Below, piece after piece: positions 10,211 to 20,689 of a stretch of DNA of 64,000 bases. Location: contig NC_064838.1 in NCBI RefSeq assembly GCF_024166365.1, forward strand, positions 76,338,001 to 76,402,000, read 5' to 3'. Each line of letters starts with the position of its first letter. The stretch's first letter is position 1. The notes under the pieces are model-generated. The model was not told the DNA's origin, did not search any database, and saw only the letters and a program-made list of their open reading frames with translations. The stretch is from Elephas maximus indicus (Eukaryota; Chordata; Mammalia; Proboscidea; Elephantidae). Made by a program: the position numbers and the translations under genes.

Positions 10211-11734
10211 GATTACTTTTTTCATTGTTATTATAGTTTGCACTCAATTTGCTTATATTCTCAGCCTAGTAGATTTTCTTTTCTTTTTTTTTTTGAAACT
10301 GGATGGATAACCGACAGGAGTATTTTTGGGCTTTGAAACAGAAATATGTTGTTACAGAAAAATTTTGTGAGTTTTCAGTATAATCCAGAGAAGAGAATAA
10401 CTTGAGTAGAGAGGATTGAAATGTTTATATGAAAAGTACATTTCTGCAGTGGAGATGGAAACCAACATTTATCACTATCCATTTAACACCACAGTCTCCA
10501 ATTATATGATCATGAAAATCCTAACTTCTATTTAATTTCTTATTTGTATTTTTATCAATAAAGAAAATTAAAATGAGTATTTGTGTTTATTTGATTCTAC
10601 TATTTCTATTTTTTTTGTACTAAATCATATTACATCTATAAAATTTGTAGCAATTTTATTGTACCAAGAGCTTTAACATTTCTTTACCTTGAGAAAATGA
10701 ACATCTACTTTTCTGTGTGGACGTGGAAAGCTACGAATTCTACCATGAACTATCGTGACAAATACACATAACTGAATTTTTTTTTTTAGGTTATATGAAT
10801 TTGAAGGTGAAATCTGATACAAATAGTTTATTATTGATTATAGAAACTATAGTTTTTCTGCTATTGAAAGGTTGGCATAGTAGTATATTACAATTCTGAG
10901 AGTTTTAGCTGGTGTTTTCTTCTATTTCAAGGTAAGGAAAAGATAAAAAAAAAGAAGTGTGTATTGGATTCAGATTAGTTAGATGCCTACCCAGAAACAC
11001 TCCATCTATTATGTCTCCAGGACATGCACTCAATATAGAGCCCCTGCTACCAATGTCACCACATCTGCTCCAGACAGAGATTATGCTCTAGATCACGGAC
11101 AGGATTTAATTTAAAAAAAAATGTGGCAGAACTGCAAAGAAAACTGAAGGTGCAGCTTAAATGAACTTCCTTTGTTGATATCAGTGTCCTGATAGTAAAA
11201 GAATAAAATCCTGAGAGCCAAAATATGGCAATCTTTGTGGGGAATGGTGAAGACAATGAGCCCTAAAGTTATTCTGAATACTCTGGGTTAGCTCTCCCAT
11301 GTGAGGGAAGAACAGTCTTCCTTGCCTTGATCCCACGCAGTTATCTCACATGAACAGTTGTCTTGTGATAATATTTGTTTTCATCCAGAGCTTTGTCCTA
11401 TATCCCTTATTACTTCCAAACAACTAACCAGGGACAATTCTCAGGTAAGCCAAGGCAGGAAAGTACAACCCTCATTCTTTTAGAAATGATTTACGTGAAG
11501 GAATTGCAGTATCTAGCTAATACCTACGGTGAGAAATGGGGAAACAGTTTACTACGGGAATTAATCTTGAAGGTGTTAGCATAAAAAAAGGTGTTAGCAT
11601 AGAAGGACAGAAAATAAGTCTGGAGACTGAAAAAATTTTGACATGAGGGCACTCACCACTGATTTGCAATCTGATGTTCTGCCAAGGGCATCCAGAGCTG
11701 GCTCTTTAAAGTATATGCTTTAAGGTGTTGTGTT

Positions 11735-12290
11735 AGTTTTCTAGTGCTGCTGTAACAAATTACCACAAATGTAATGGTTTAAAACACCCTAAATTTATTA
11801 TCTTAAGTTCTCTGGGTTGGAAGTCTGACATAGTTGTCACTGGGCTAAAATCAAGGTGTCAGTATGGTTGTGTTTCTTTTAGAGGCTCTAGGCTTTTCCA
11901 GATTCTAGAGGTCACCCACGTGTCTTGGCTCATGAGCCCCTTCATGAGTCTTCAAAGTTAACCACATTGCATATCTTTGGCAAATCTTCCATTACCACAT
12001 CTTCTCTCTCTTCTGCCTCTCTGTTCTACCTTTGAAGATGCTTGTGATTACATTGATCTCATCTGGAAAATGCAGGATAATCTTCCTATTTTAAAGTTAG
12101 ATAATTAGCAACTGTAATTTGGTCTGTGACCTTAAGTATAAAAACTTACTGGAAATGATAAAGTCTTCATACATAGATATAAATTATAAATACTTCAGAT
12201 ATAGATTGTGCCTTCTGTCTTCACAGTGCCTCCAACAACACAATGTTTGAGGGTTCACAGACTAGGTCATACACTGACAGGATATCCCAC
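11735..12290. repeat. Old mammalian dispersed repeat, class not assigned
   Basis: Contains TTAGTTTTCTAGTGCTGC, TAACAAATTACCACAAATG, CTAAAATCAAGGTGTCAG and GGAGGCTCTAGGCTTTTCC-like blocks that I recognise from a common mammal-wide repeat, but I cannot name the family with certainty. The paralogous copy is 46785-47300. Confidence 0.55.
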
Positions 12291-12414
12291 AAACATTACC
12301 TAGGACATAATATTTATTCATGAACAACAGAAGTGTGAGATTGTTCTCATGATCTCAGATTTTACTGATATTACCATATATTCCATCATCCATAAGCAGC
12401 CAGCCTGATAGTAG

Positions 12415-12770
12415 AGAGTAGAGATACTTAGCTGCTGCTGAATTTATTCCACCCATGTAGACTTTTTGTACAGCAGAACAAAATACTGCCTGGTCCTGCT
12501 TCATCTTCACAATCACCAGCATGTTCGAGTCCATTGTTGTGGCTATTGTGCCAAGCCATCTCACTGAGGGTCTTCCTCATCCTTGCTTTCCTTTTTCTTC
12601 ACCAAACATGATATTCTCTTCTGGCTATTGATCCACCCTAATGTCCAAATTGTGCAAGTCAGACAATACCTTGTGTGATCCATAAGGTTTTCATTGACTG
12701 ATTTTCAGAAAGAGTTCACCTTTCTTCCTAAGCTTAGTCTAGAAGCTCTGCTGAAACCTGAGCCCCAAAG
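12415..12770 (-). mobile_element. Internally deleted RTE derivative (5' end joined to 3' end)
   Basis: On the minus strand the element runs from the RTE 5' body (CAGGTTTCAGCAGAGCTTCT at about 12770) directly into the RTE 3' end (GAGGAAGACCCTCAGTGAGA at about 12575, then CAGGACCAGGCAGTATTTTG near 12500). The endonuclease and reverse transcriptase parts are absent. The matching copy is 47400-47830. It must have moved, if at all, with enzymes supplied by a complete RTE. Confidence 0.7.
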
Positions 12771-13436
12771 GTAGAAGGGTGTTTCCTGATTATACAGAAT
12801 ATAGAGTAGGAAAATAAAATAATTCTCTAATCACTACTGTATGTTTTACCCCTGTATTCTGTGCAAACTGCTGCTTCAAGCTTGTAGCATTTCAGGAGAT
12901 TTCCAGGTTAGCTAACTTGCTTTTTCCTCTATCCTTCCTCAAATGGTTCCAACTTTCTCCTTTCTGTTAAGGCAGGTACCTAAAATTATGTTTTGAAAAA
13001 TGCCTGAAACTCTAAGTTACTGGCGTTTCCTATTTTTTTCATTGTTCTCGTAGACTTACATGTAATCTTCATTTTTACTTTTATTTTAATGAGAATTTAG
13101 AAGAGAGAGGAAATACATTTTTATGGATACCTTGCCACATTTAACAGAAATTGCTGTTCTTTTTCTTTAAATATGAATTTATGGTTTTCTTTTCTGTAAT
13201 AAAAACACACAAAAAGAAGAAAATACAGTATGTAATTTCACCATCTATGTGATATTATTTACAAGAAAACAAGAAAAAATTCATGCATAAGTTTTGAAAA
13301 TCCACAAATTTCAAAATCGTATGAAATGAAAAATCTATCTCTTTCTCATACTTTTGTAAACAGACAAACAGTATTAATAGTTTCTTAAGATTTCTTTCAT
13401 TGAGAAGAATCATATGCTTATAGCCACAGGTGCAAT
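12771..13436. other. No gene seen; shared with unit B
   Basis: AT-rich flank that matches 47831-48867. The empty site for the unit B DNA transposon lies at about 12790-12805 (GAATATAGAGTAGG). Confidence 0.6.
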
Positions 13437-13640
13437 CTCTGGGTGGTGTAAATGGTTAAGTGCTTGGCTATTGACCAAAAGATTGGATGTTTGAGTGCAT
13501 CCAGAGGAGCCTTGGAAGAAAAGCCTAGCAATCTACTTCCAAAAGATCACAGCCATTGAAAACCCTATGGAGCACAGCTCTGCTTTGAAACACACGGGAT
13601 CACCATGAATCAGAATCAACTGCAGGACAATTTTTTTTTT
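13437..13640 (+). repeat. Afrotherian SINE, about 200 bp form
   Basis: Begins TCTCTGGGTGGTGTAAATGG and contains TGCTTGGCTATTGACCAAAA, AAAACCCTATGGAGCACAGC and ATCACCATGAATCAGAATCA. The paralogous SINE is 48868-49065. Confidence 0.8.
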
Positions 13641-14084
13641 TAATGTATTGATCAATAGATAAACAGGAATTGAGCTAGAAGATTTCTGACGAAACTGGAG
13701 GAAAATGAGGAAGCATGTAGCTCCACATATAAGAATAAAAGTCTGCAAGTGAACCCTGGGGTCTTTTCCTCTTGTTGTTCCCAGAATTACAGCAGCCAGG
13801 CATACACTACCTTATTAATACCTCACTACAATGGGTTGGACAATGTGTATATCCCAAGTAGAAGGGGGAAGGTTTTTTTTTTTTTTTCCAGGAGAAAAGA
13901 TATGGCTATTGTCATATTGCCTGATTACCTTCTGGGTTATGTTCCAAAATGTAAAAGTCTGCCCACGTATTTAGCGATTCCAAAGAGCTTTTTCATTTCC
14001 TTACCTTTAAATATAATTTGAGAGTTTCTGCTTCCAGGCAGAATGACAGGATTAGTGAACTGGAAGAGAGGTCAAGGGAAATCT
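13641..14084. other. End of the A/B paralogous block; no gene
   Basis: Similarity to unit B (49066-49340) continues to about 13900, at the T-run followed by CAGGAGAAAAGATATGG, and then stops. No recognisable element follows until the RTE fragments. Confidence 0.5.
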
Positions 14085-14925
14085 GTCTTTGAATTTCTGG
14101 AAGTTTCCTGTCAATATGCTGCTACAGCCATTTTTGAATGACCTGTAGAAAAATTTTGCTTGCTTGTGATATTAATGATATTGTTTGATAATTTCCCCGT
14201 TTAGTTGGATCACCTTTCTCTGGAATGTGCATACTTATAGATCTCTTCCAGTTGGTTGATCAGGTAGCTCTCTTGCCAGTTTCTTGGCATAGATGAGTGA
14301 GCACCCTCAAGACTGCATCTATTTGTTGAAATATCTCAATCGGTGTTCCATCATTCCCTGGAGCCTTGTTTTTCTCCAGTGCCTCCGGTGCTGCTTGGAC
14401 CTCTTTCAGTACAATTGGTTCCTGATCGTATGTTACTCCTGAAATGTTTGAATGTAGACCAATTCTTTTTGGCACAGTGACTCTGTATTCTTTCATCTTC
14501 TGTTGATCCTTCCTGCTTCGTTTAATATTTTCCCTGCAGAATCCCTAAGTATCTCAACTCAAAAAGTGAATTTTTTCTTCAATTCTTCCAGCTTGAGAAA
14601 TGCTGAGCATGTTCTCCCCTTTTGGTTTTCTATCTCCAGCTCTTCCCACATATCATCATAATACTTTGCTTTGTCTTTTCTAGCTGCCCTTTGAAATCTT
14701 CTATTCAGCTCTTTTACTCATAATTTTTTCCTTTTGATTTTGCTACTTGATGTTCAGGAGCAAGTTTCTGACATCATCTAGATATTTTCTTTCTCTCCTG
14801 TCTTTTTAATTATCTCTTGCTTTCTTCATGCATGATGTCCTTGACATCATTCCACAACTCATCTGCTCTTTGGTCATGGTCATAAGCATTCAAGGGGTCA
14901 AATCCATTCTTGAGATGGTCTGAAT
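14085..14925 (-). mobile_element. RTE LINE fragment 1 (RT region)
   Basis: Minus-strand fragment covering the N-terminal part of reverse transcriptase and the linker before it; the frame at 14260-14496 encodes KEYRVTVPKRIGLHSNIS and KNKAPGNDGTPIEIFQQ. The frame is broken elsewhere. It ends abruptly at TCAAATCCATTCTTGAGATGG, where a second overlapping RTE fragment begins. Confidence 0.75.
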
Positions 14926-15345
14926 TTCTGGCAGTTGCCTGTTAATGTACTGCTGCAATTTTTTTGAATGATTTTCAGAAAATTTTACTTGCATGTGATA
15001 TTAATGATATTGTCAGATAATTTTGCATTTGGTTGGATCATCTTTCTTAGGAAGAGACATACAAATGGCTCTCTTCCAGTCAGTTGGCCTGGGAGCTTCT
15101 TCCAAATTTCTTAGCCCAGACAAGTGGGTACCTCCAGCACTGCATCTATTTGTCGAAACATCTCAATTCCATCAATTCCCGGAGCCTTGCTTTTCACCGA
15201 TGACTTCAGTGCAACTTGGACTTCTTCCTTCAGTGCCATCTTTTCTTTATCATATGCTACCTCCTGAAACGATGGAATGTCGACCAATTCTTTTAGGTGA
15301 AGCGACTCTGTGTATTCTTTCCATCTTCTTTAGAAGCTTCCTGTG
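14926..15345 (-). mobile_element. RTE LINE fragment 2, same region as fragment 1
   Basis: Restarts at GAATTTCTGGCAGTTGCCTG, the same element position as 14087, and repeats the reverse transcriptase section up to CATCTTCTTTAGAAGCTTCC. The two fragments are in the same orientation and clearly diverged. Either two insertions or an old internal duplication would explain this. Confidence 0.7.
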
Positions 15346-15349
15346 TTGT

Positions 15350-15432
15350 TCTGTATACATACATATATACATACATACGGACACACATACATACATACAT
15401 ACATATATATATACACACACATACATGTATAA
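15350..15432. repeat. Microsatellite (ACAT/ATAC)n
   Basis: Runs of ATAC and ACAT units with ATATAT interruptions. Open frames here are low-complexity artefacts. Confidence 0.85.
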
Positions 15433-15587
15433 AACCTATTGCCGTCGAGTCGATTCTGACTTACAGAGACCCTATAGGACAGAGTAGAACTGCCCCATAT
15501 GGTTTCCAAGGAGCACCTGGTGAATTCGAACTGCTGACCTTTTGGTTAGCAGCTGTAGCTCTTAACCACTATGCTACCAGGGTTTCT
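15433..15587 (-). repeat. Afrotherian SINE, short form, well preserved
   Basis: The plus strand begins CCTATTGCCGTCGAGTCGAT and ends CTATGCTACCAGGGTTTC. It is near full length and close to the family consensus. It sits inside the microsatellite cluster. Confidence 0.9.
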
Positions 15588-15670
15588 GACATACATGTAT
15601 ATACATTTTATATATGTGTATATATATATATATATATAAATACATACATACATATATACACATATATATA
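15588..15670. repeat. Microsatellite (AT)n/(ACAT)n
   Basis: Alternating TATA and ACAT units between two minus-strand SINEs; a shorter AT run follows at 15824-15850. Confidence 0.8.
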
Positions 15671-15823
15671 AACAAATTGCCATTGAGTCAATTCTGACTC
15701 AAAGGGACCCTATAAGACAGGGTAGAACTACCCCAAAGTGTTTCTAAGGAGCTGCTGTTGGATTCGAACTGCTGATCCTTCAGTTATCAGCTGAGCTCTT
15801 AAGCACTGTGTCACCTTGGCTCC
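15671..15823 (-). repeat. Afrotherian SINE, short form
   Basis: The plus strand begins AATTGCCATTGAGTCAATTC and ends CACTGTGTCACCTTGGCTCC. It has the same orientation as the SINE at 15433 and is more diverged. Confidence 0.85.
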
Positions 15824-16194
15824 ATATATATATATATGTATACACACATGTATAAATTTTTCCCCCCAGGTTTCCTTATCTCAAATATCTCTTTGCAGAA
15901 GAATGGGTGATGAGAACACATCTGGCTAGTTATATTTACGTTTTATATGCACCTGGAATTCAAATAATGGCAATTCATGAAACATAATGTTTAAAGAATA
16001 GCATCTATGTATACATTTACTAAAGTAATTGAGGAAACAATATGGCAACCAAGGAAGAACAAGTTGTATAATTGTGTTCATTACATAATGCATTATCTTT
16101 AAATGACATTAAAATCAATAAATTTTAAATTACTTTTTTATTAACTGTCGATTTATTGTACTGTGGTGGTTCATGTGGTGCTGTGGTGCTGGAG

Positions 16195-16351
16195 TTTGTT
16201 ATTGTAGTAAGGTAATGTTGAGTTTCTGATGACTCACAGCTACCCTATGTACAACAGAGAGAAACACTGCCCAGTCCTGCGTCATCCTGAAAATTGTTGC
16301 TATACTTGAGGCCATCGTTTCAGCCACTATGTCAGCTCATCTCATTGAGGT
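16195..16351 (-). mobile_element. RTE 3'-end fragment
   Basis: The plus strand reads CTACCCTATGTACAACAGAG, CACTGCCCAGTCCTGCGTCA and CATCTCATTGAGGTCTTCCT, the reverse complement of the last 160 bases of the RTE. It is placed head to head with the next element. Confidence 0.75.
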
Positions 16352-16832
16352 CTTCCTCTGGAAGTTAAGCCACCGGTATCTCAAATACCAGCGGGGTCAT
16401 CCCTGGTGGACAGGTTTCAGCAGAACTTCCAGACTAAGACAAAATAGGAAGAACGATCTGGCAATCAAATTAAAAAGAAAAAAATGACCAGGAAAAACGT
16501 TAAGAATAGCAGCAAATGACCAAATCTGTTTTAGGAGAATTACAGCCTGAATGCTGCTTAGAATTGAGGATGAGAGACTTCATCTCATGTACTTTGGACA
16601 TGTTATCAGGAGGTACCAGTCCCTGGAGAAAGACTTCATGCTTGGTAAAGTACAAGGTCAACAAAAAAGAGGAAGACCCTCAACGAGATGTAATCACACA
16701 ACGAGCTCAAACATACCAAAGATGGTGGGGATGGTACAGGACTGGGCAGTGTTTTGTTCTGTTGTGCATAGGGATGTTAGGAGTTGGAACTCACTCTATG
16801 GCACCTAACAGCAACAACAACAATATTGCAAT
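16352..16832 (+). mobile_element. Internally deleted RTE derivative
   Basis: Starts in the RTE 5' body (CCGGTATCTCAAATACCAGC, GGACAGGTTTCAGCAG, CTTCCAGACTAAGACA) and at about 16510 passes directly into the 3' end (CCAAATCTGTTTTAGGAGAA through to CTCTATGGCACCTAACAGCAACAACAAC). About 2.6 kb of coding sequence is missing relative to a full element. It has the same design as 12415-12770. Confidence 0.75.
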
Positions 16833-17500
16833 ATAATAATCTCCTAATAGAGAAATCAGAATATTTACACCACTAAAATTTCTTTTGGCCATCACTCTGT
16901 TTTTTCCCCAGAGGCAAAGATATCCTTCCATACCTTTTCCAATACATTAATAAGCACACAGGTGTCATAGACACTATGTAGCATCCTATATAGATTTTTT
17001 AACATATAAGGTATCACATTATGATTATTTTTGTGCAATTTATTAATTTCTTGCTCAAAAATATATCTCAGTAATTTATCCATATTTGATGTGCCATATA
17101 GACCCAATACTTAAACTTCTGCCTAATTTTCAATAGTTTGTACATATTTCATGTTATCTATATTCTATTACTGTTTTATATTCTATTACTGTTAGGTATT
17201 TGGATTATTTCCACTTATCCCAATTTTTAGCAAGGCTATAATGTATATCCTTCTGAATGCTTTCTGGAAGGGTGTTTCACTAGATCTTATGCTGATTCCT
17301 TAAATCATTATTAAAAATTAATATGGCCAGCTTTTTACAAAACTTATGAGCATTTCATTGTAATTTAATTTGTGTTTCCCTGATTCCAATAAGGTTGGGT
17401 ATTTTTATGTATGCTTGTTAGCCAGTTATACTGTTCTTTCAGTGTATTGCCTATTCAAATGTTTTGCAGTTTTGTAAAATTGCATTTTTTTTTCTGTTCT

Positions 17501-17703
17501 TGTTGTGTGCTGTCAAGTTGACTCTGACTCATAGCCATGCTATGGGATGGAGTAAAACTGTCCCACAGTGTTCCTAGGCTGAAATTTTTATAGAAGTAGA
17601 TCACAAGGACTTTTCTCCTGCAGAGTTGCAGGGTGGGTTTGAACCGTTGAGTTTTCAGTTATCAGATAAGTGCTTAAACATTATTTAAGGAGCTGAGCTC
17701 CTT
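17501..17703 (-). repeat. Afrotherian SINE, about 200 bp form
   Basis: The plus strand reads GCTGTCAAGTTGACTCTGAC at its start and CAGATAAGTGCTTAAAC near its end. It corresponds to the SINE at 6863 in copy 1 of the segment, so it was present before that segment was copied. Confidence 0.75.
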
Positions 17704-17717
17704 AAAATTGGGTTACT

Positions 17718-17901
17718 AATCTTTACGTGGGAAACCCTGGTGGCGTAGTGGTTAAGTGCTATGGCTGCTAACCAAAGGCTCAGCAGTTTGGATCTGCCAG
17801 ACGCTCCCTGGAAACTCTATGGGGCAGTTCTACTCTGTCCTATAGGGTCGCTATGAGTCAGAATTGACTGGACGGCACTGGGTTCTGGGTTAATCTTTAC
17901 A
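17718..17901 (+). repeat. Afrotherian SINE, short form, with target-site duplication
   Basis: The body at 17729-17890 starts GGGAAACCCTGGTGGCGTAG and ends GACTGGACGGCACTGGG. It is flanked by TAATCTTTACGTGG (17718-17731) and TAATCTTTACATGG (17891-17904). Copy 1 of the segment has an empty site near 7070-7090 (GCTAATCTTTATATT). It inserted after the segment was copied. Confidence 0.85.
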
Positions 17902-17904
17902 TGG

Positions 17905-18085
17905 GAGTCCTGGTGGTGTAAAGATTAAGTGCTCAGATGCTAACCAGAAGGTTGGTGTTTTGAACCCACCAGCTACAACTCAGGAGAAAGACCTCTTGAT
18001 CTGTTTCCACAAAAATTACAGCCTAGGAAGCCCTACTCTGTCACATGGGATCACTATGAGTAAAAAATCGACTTGGTGAACAACA
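17905..18085 (+). repeat. Afrotherian SINE, about 200 bp form
   Basis: Begins GAGTCCTGGTGGTGTAAAGA and contains GAGAAAGACCTCTTGATCTG and CATGGGATCACTATGAGT. It lies head to tail behind the previous SINE. Confidence 0.8.
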
Positions 18086-18664
18086 ACATGACTTATTTAT
18101 AACCTCATTTAAGAAGTCTTCATGAATATACATATTAATGTTCTTCGTAAAGTACAACGTGGACTACCTCACACACTGTGAAGGACCTTAAGTTTAAGAA
18201 AGCACATAGATGAAGAGATGGATATCCCTGGTATGTAATTTGTTATTCAGCATTGCTCCATGCAAGTAGCATCTTTTGAAGTGTTTTCTCACCATATATA
18301 CTATGTAAAACTGTCTTCTCACTACTTAGGCACGGCGTCACAATAAGGAGAAATGAAGAAGATTAGACTAAGAAACAAGTGGGACCAACTGAAGGTTGGG
18401 GCATAAGCAAAGATCACCTTTGGTATATTGAGGCATTTCCTTCATTTATAGATGATTTCCTGAGCTTTGTGAGCTAGAGAAGAATCTACAATATCCTCTG
18501 TTGTCATCCACTAATACAGTTCACAGACACACAAGAAAAAATGAATGAGAAAATGGATAAAAGTTTACCAGGTTTGCAAATATGAGAGAAGTAGAAGTGA
18601 TATTTTCTTGTTCCCCTTCCTCTACACCACAGCTCCCACTAAGAAAATGAATTATATACACTTA
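18086..18664. other. No gene seen
   Basis: Single-copy-like sequence without a recognisable repeat or convincing frame. Confidence 0.5.
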
Positions 18665-18815
18665 TGGAGCCCTGGTGGCACAGTGGTTAAGTGTTCAGTT
18701 GTTAAGAAAAAGCCAGCAGTTCAAATCCACCAGCTGTTACCTAGAAACCCTATGGGGCAGCTCTACTCTGCCCTATAGGGTTGCTATGAGTGGAATTGAT
18801 TTGATGGCAATTTTG
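18665..18815 (+). repeat. Afrotherian SINE, short form
   Basis: Begins TGGAGCCCTGGTGGCACAGT and contains CTATGGGGCAGCTCTACTCT and GGGTTGCTATGAGTGG. Confidence 0.85.
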
Positions 18816-19560
18816 TTTTTCAAAGCATTATCTTCCCATATGTGATAGGAATACAAGTTTTCTGATGAGGGGTACATTTGTGAAAATTAGCTACACACAA
18901 GGTAAAGGAAAATTTCAGCAACAGTTTTTCTTTCCAATATTCTACATGTGTATTGCCTGAAAATGTCAGGGTACTTAGGATCCTAAAAGGAAGAAGAGAA
19001 GACCATACTAGACAGAGCAAGTCACCGTCTAGCTTTGATGTTGGTTGGTGGCGATTACCTCACAGCAGGGGTTTCCAGTTCAAGAAGGTAAAGGTGGACA
19101 GAAATTTCTATAGCTGTGTGGGCAAGTGTCTGATTCTGGTGCTTACTTTTAAGAAGTCTGCTCTTGATGCATACATAGGTCTCATTCTTCAACAATGGAT
19201 GAAATTCGCTTATTGTGACAAATTCCCTGTTTGGATTCTCCTAAAACAGATTGGCCTTTCAGAAGACTGTTTGAACATGGATCATAGGTATCTTTTGATA
19301 ATCCTTGTTTTATAATTTATCAATGAAGGGAAGGTCAAGGAGAATCTATCCAAGTGTTTTTAGTACTATGTTGATCTCTTCCTATATTTTACCCATGGAA
19401 GAAATAGTGGAAGGGAGGCTGGCTGCGCACATAGGAGACAGAATTTGGCTTTTATCCATAAAAAAAAACATAGCATCAAAATAATGTACTTTTAATCATT
19501 TCCCTTATCTTGAACTTGACCTTTTTACACTGCTCCTGGGAAAGTAAAAAACAAGAAAGA
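18816..19560. other. No gene seen
   Basis: Contains an open frame of 120 codons at 18953-19315, but its translation shows no domain I recognise and its composition is like the surrounding sequence. I treat it as chance. Confidence 0.45.
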
Positions 19561-19770
19561 AATCCAAAACCCATTGCCATCGATTCAATTCCAACTCATG
19601 GTGAACCCGTGTGTTACAGAGTAGAACAGCCCCATAGGTTTTTCTTGGCTGTAATATTTATGGAAACATTGTCATGTTTTTCTTCCAAGACATTGCTGTT
19701 TGGGTTTGAACTGCCTACCTTTCAGTTTAGCAGCTGATGATAAACAGCTTACACCACCCAGGGAAATCCT
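19561..19770 (-). repeat. Afrotherian SINE, about 200 bp form
   Basis: The plus strand reads CCCATTGCCATCGATTCAAT, CCCCATAGGTTTTTCTTGGC and TTACACCACCCAGGGAAATC. Short open frames overlapping it are artefacts. Confidence 0.8.
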
Positions 19771-20324
19771 GGCAAAGTACCTTTCACTAAATATTTGGAA
19801 AGTTTTATAAATTTTAGAGCATGACTGAAAATTCCTACTTTCACAGTTTGACCATGCTATTCTTGGATAAGTCAGCTCACTAATGCTTTGTAACAAGCCA
19901 TCCTAAAACTTATGGCTACACAAGAATCGTATAACCCTTCACTGGTGGAGACTTGAATACTATTTCATATATTTTCCTTCCCATACTTTGAGAGTCAGGA
20001 ATCTAGTATCTTCTACCTTCTTAGGGACCTCAGATCCCTAAAATCAATAATATTATTCCTTAGTCTTCAAACTTTTTTTGCAAAGGAATAAGGGAAAGAA
20101 TACTGTGAAGAAAATTATAAAATGGATAGCAATGATTTATTCCACAGTTTTGTAAATTCAGTTTAATTTTAGCTCCCATTTTTTTTATGGTAGTTATCAG
20201 AGCAGATGGGGACATCTATGCAAAAGTAAGGCTCTTTAGATTCATTGACTCACAGACATCTTAAGATCTAACAGCATCAAATATCATCTAGTTCTGTTTC
20301 CAAATTCAAGCTCCCTGACTGCAT
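19771..20324. other. No gene seen
   Basis: AT-rich, single-copy-like sequence with no supported feature. Confidence 0.45.
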
Positions 20325-20477
20325 TTAAATGACCGGAGGAGTTTGTTAAAAACGAAAATTCTTATAAAGCACTTAACCCTGGCCTACTGAGTAAGAATCT
20401 CTTCGAATAGATTCTGTCGTTTCTTCAAAATTCTCTCCAGGTGATTCCAATGATCAGCCAAGCTTGAGAAACACTGA
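20325..20477 (+). mobile_element. MER5A-like hAT (Charlie) DNA transposon remnant
   Basis: GGAGTTTGTTAAAAACGAAA, TCTCCAGGTGATTCCAATG and AGCTTGAGAAACACTGATCT follow the order of the MER5A consensus, including the end TTTGAGAACCACTG. It is an old non-autonomous element with no coding capacity. Confidence 0.65.
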
Positions 20478-20689
20478 TCTAGCCCTCTTTTTAAAATTGA
20501 GGAAATAGAGGTCTATAGACACACAGTGAATATATGTCCATTTGGGGACAGTAGTCATGTATTCACATATACACGATCCCAGGGCAAGAGTTTCTTGATT
20601 ATAACTTCTAACTTAGATGTCTCACTGCTTTTTGATCTTTCTTCTCTTTAATTCTCTAATCATGTCAACATCATCAAGTTTGTTTTTAA

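Larger units (their letters stand above)
9706..11734. other. 3' flank of OR4C, shared with unit B
   Basis: Matches 44793-46784 through most of its length (for example GAACAGTTGTC near 11352 and AAGCAGTTGTC near 46410). A decayed SINE lies at 10050-10210. No other gene is seen. Confidence 0.6.
15868..17500 (+). repeat. Locally duplicated segment, copy 2 of 3 (extra copy)
   Basis: Matches 5868-6862 and 41652-42660. It begins with CCTTATCTCAAATATCTC and contains CTGGCTAGTTATATTTACG, TTAAATGACATTAAAATCAA and AGCACACAGGTGTCATAG. It is interrupted by RTE pieces at 16195-16832. No OR exon follows it. Confidence 0.75.

Noticed and set aside
15297-15671. Frame rich in IYTYIHTH residues
   Set aside because: Microsatellite and SINE translation.
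18953-19315. 120-codon open frame in single-copy-like sequence
   Set aside because: No recognisable domain, no paralogue and AT-rich composition; expected by chance in 64 kb.
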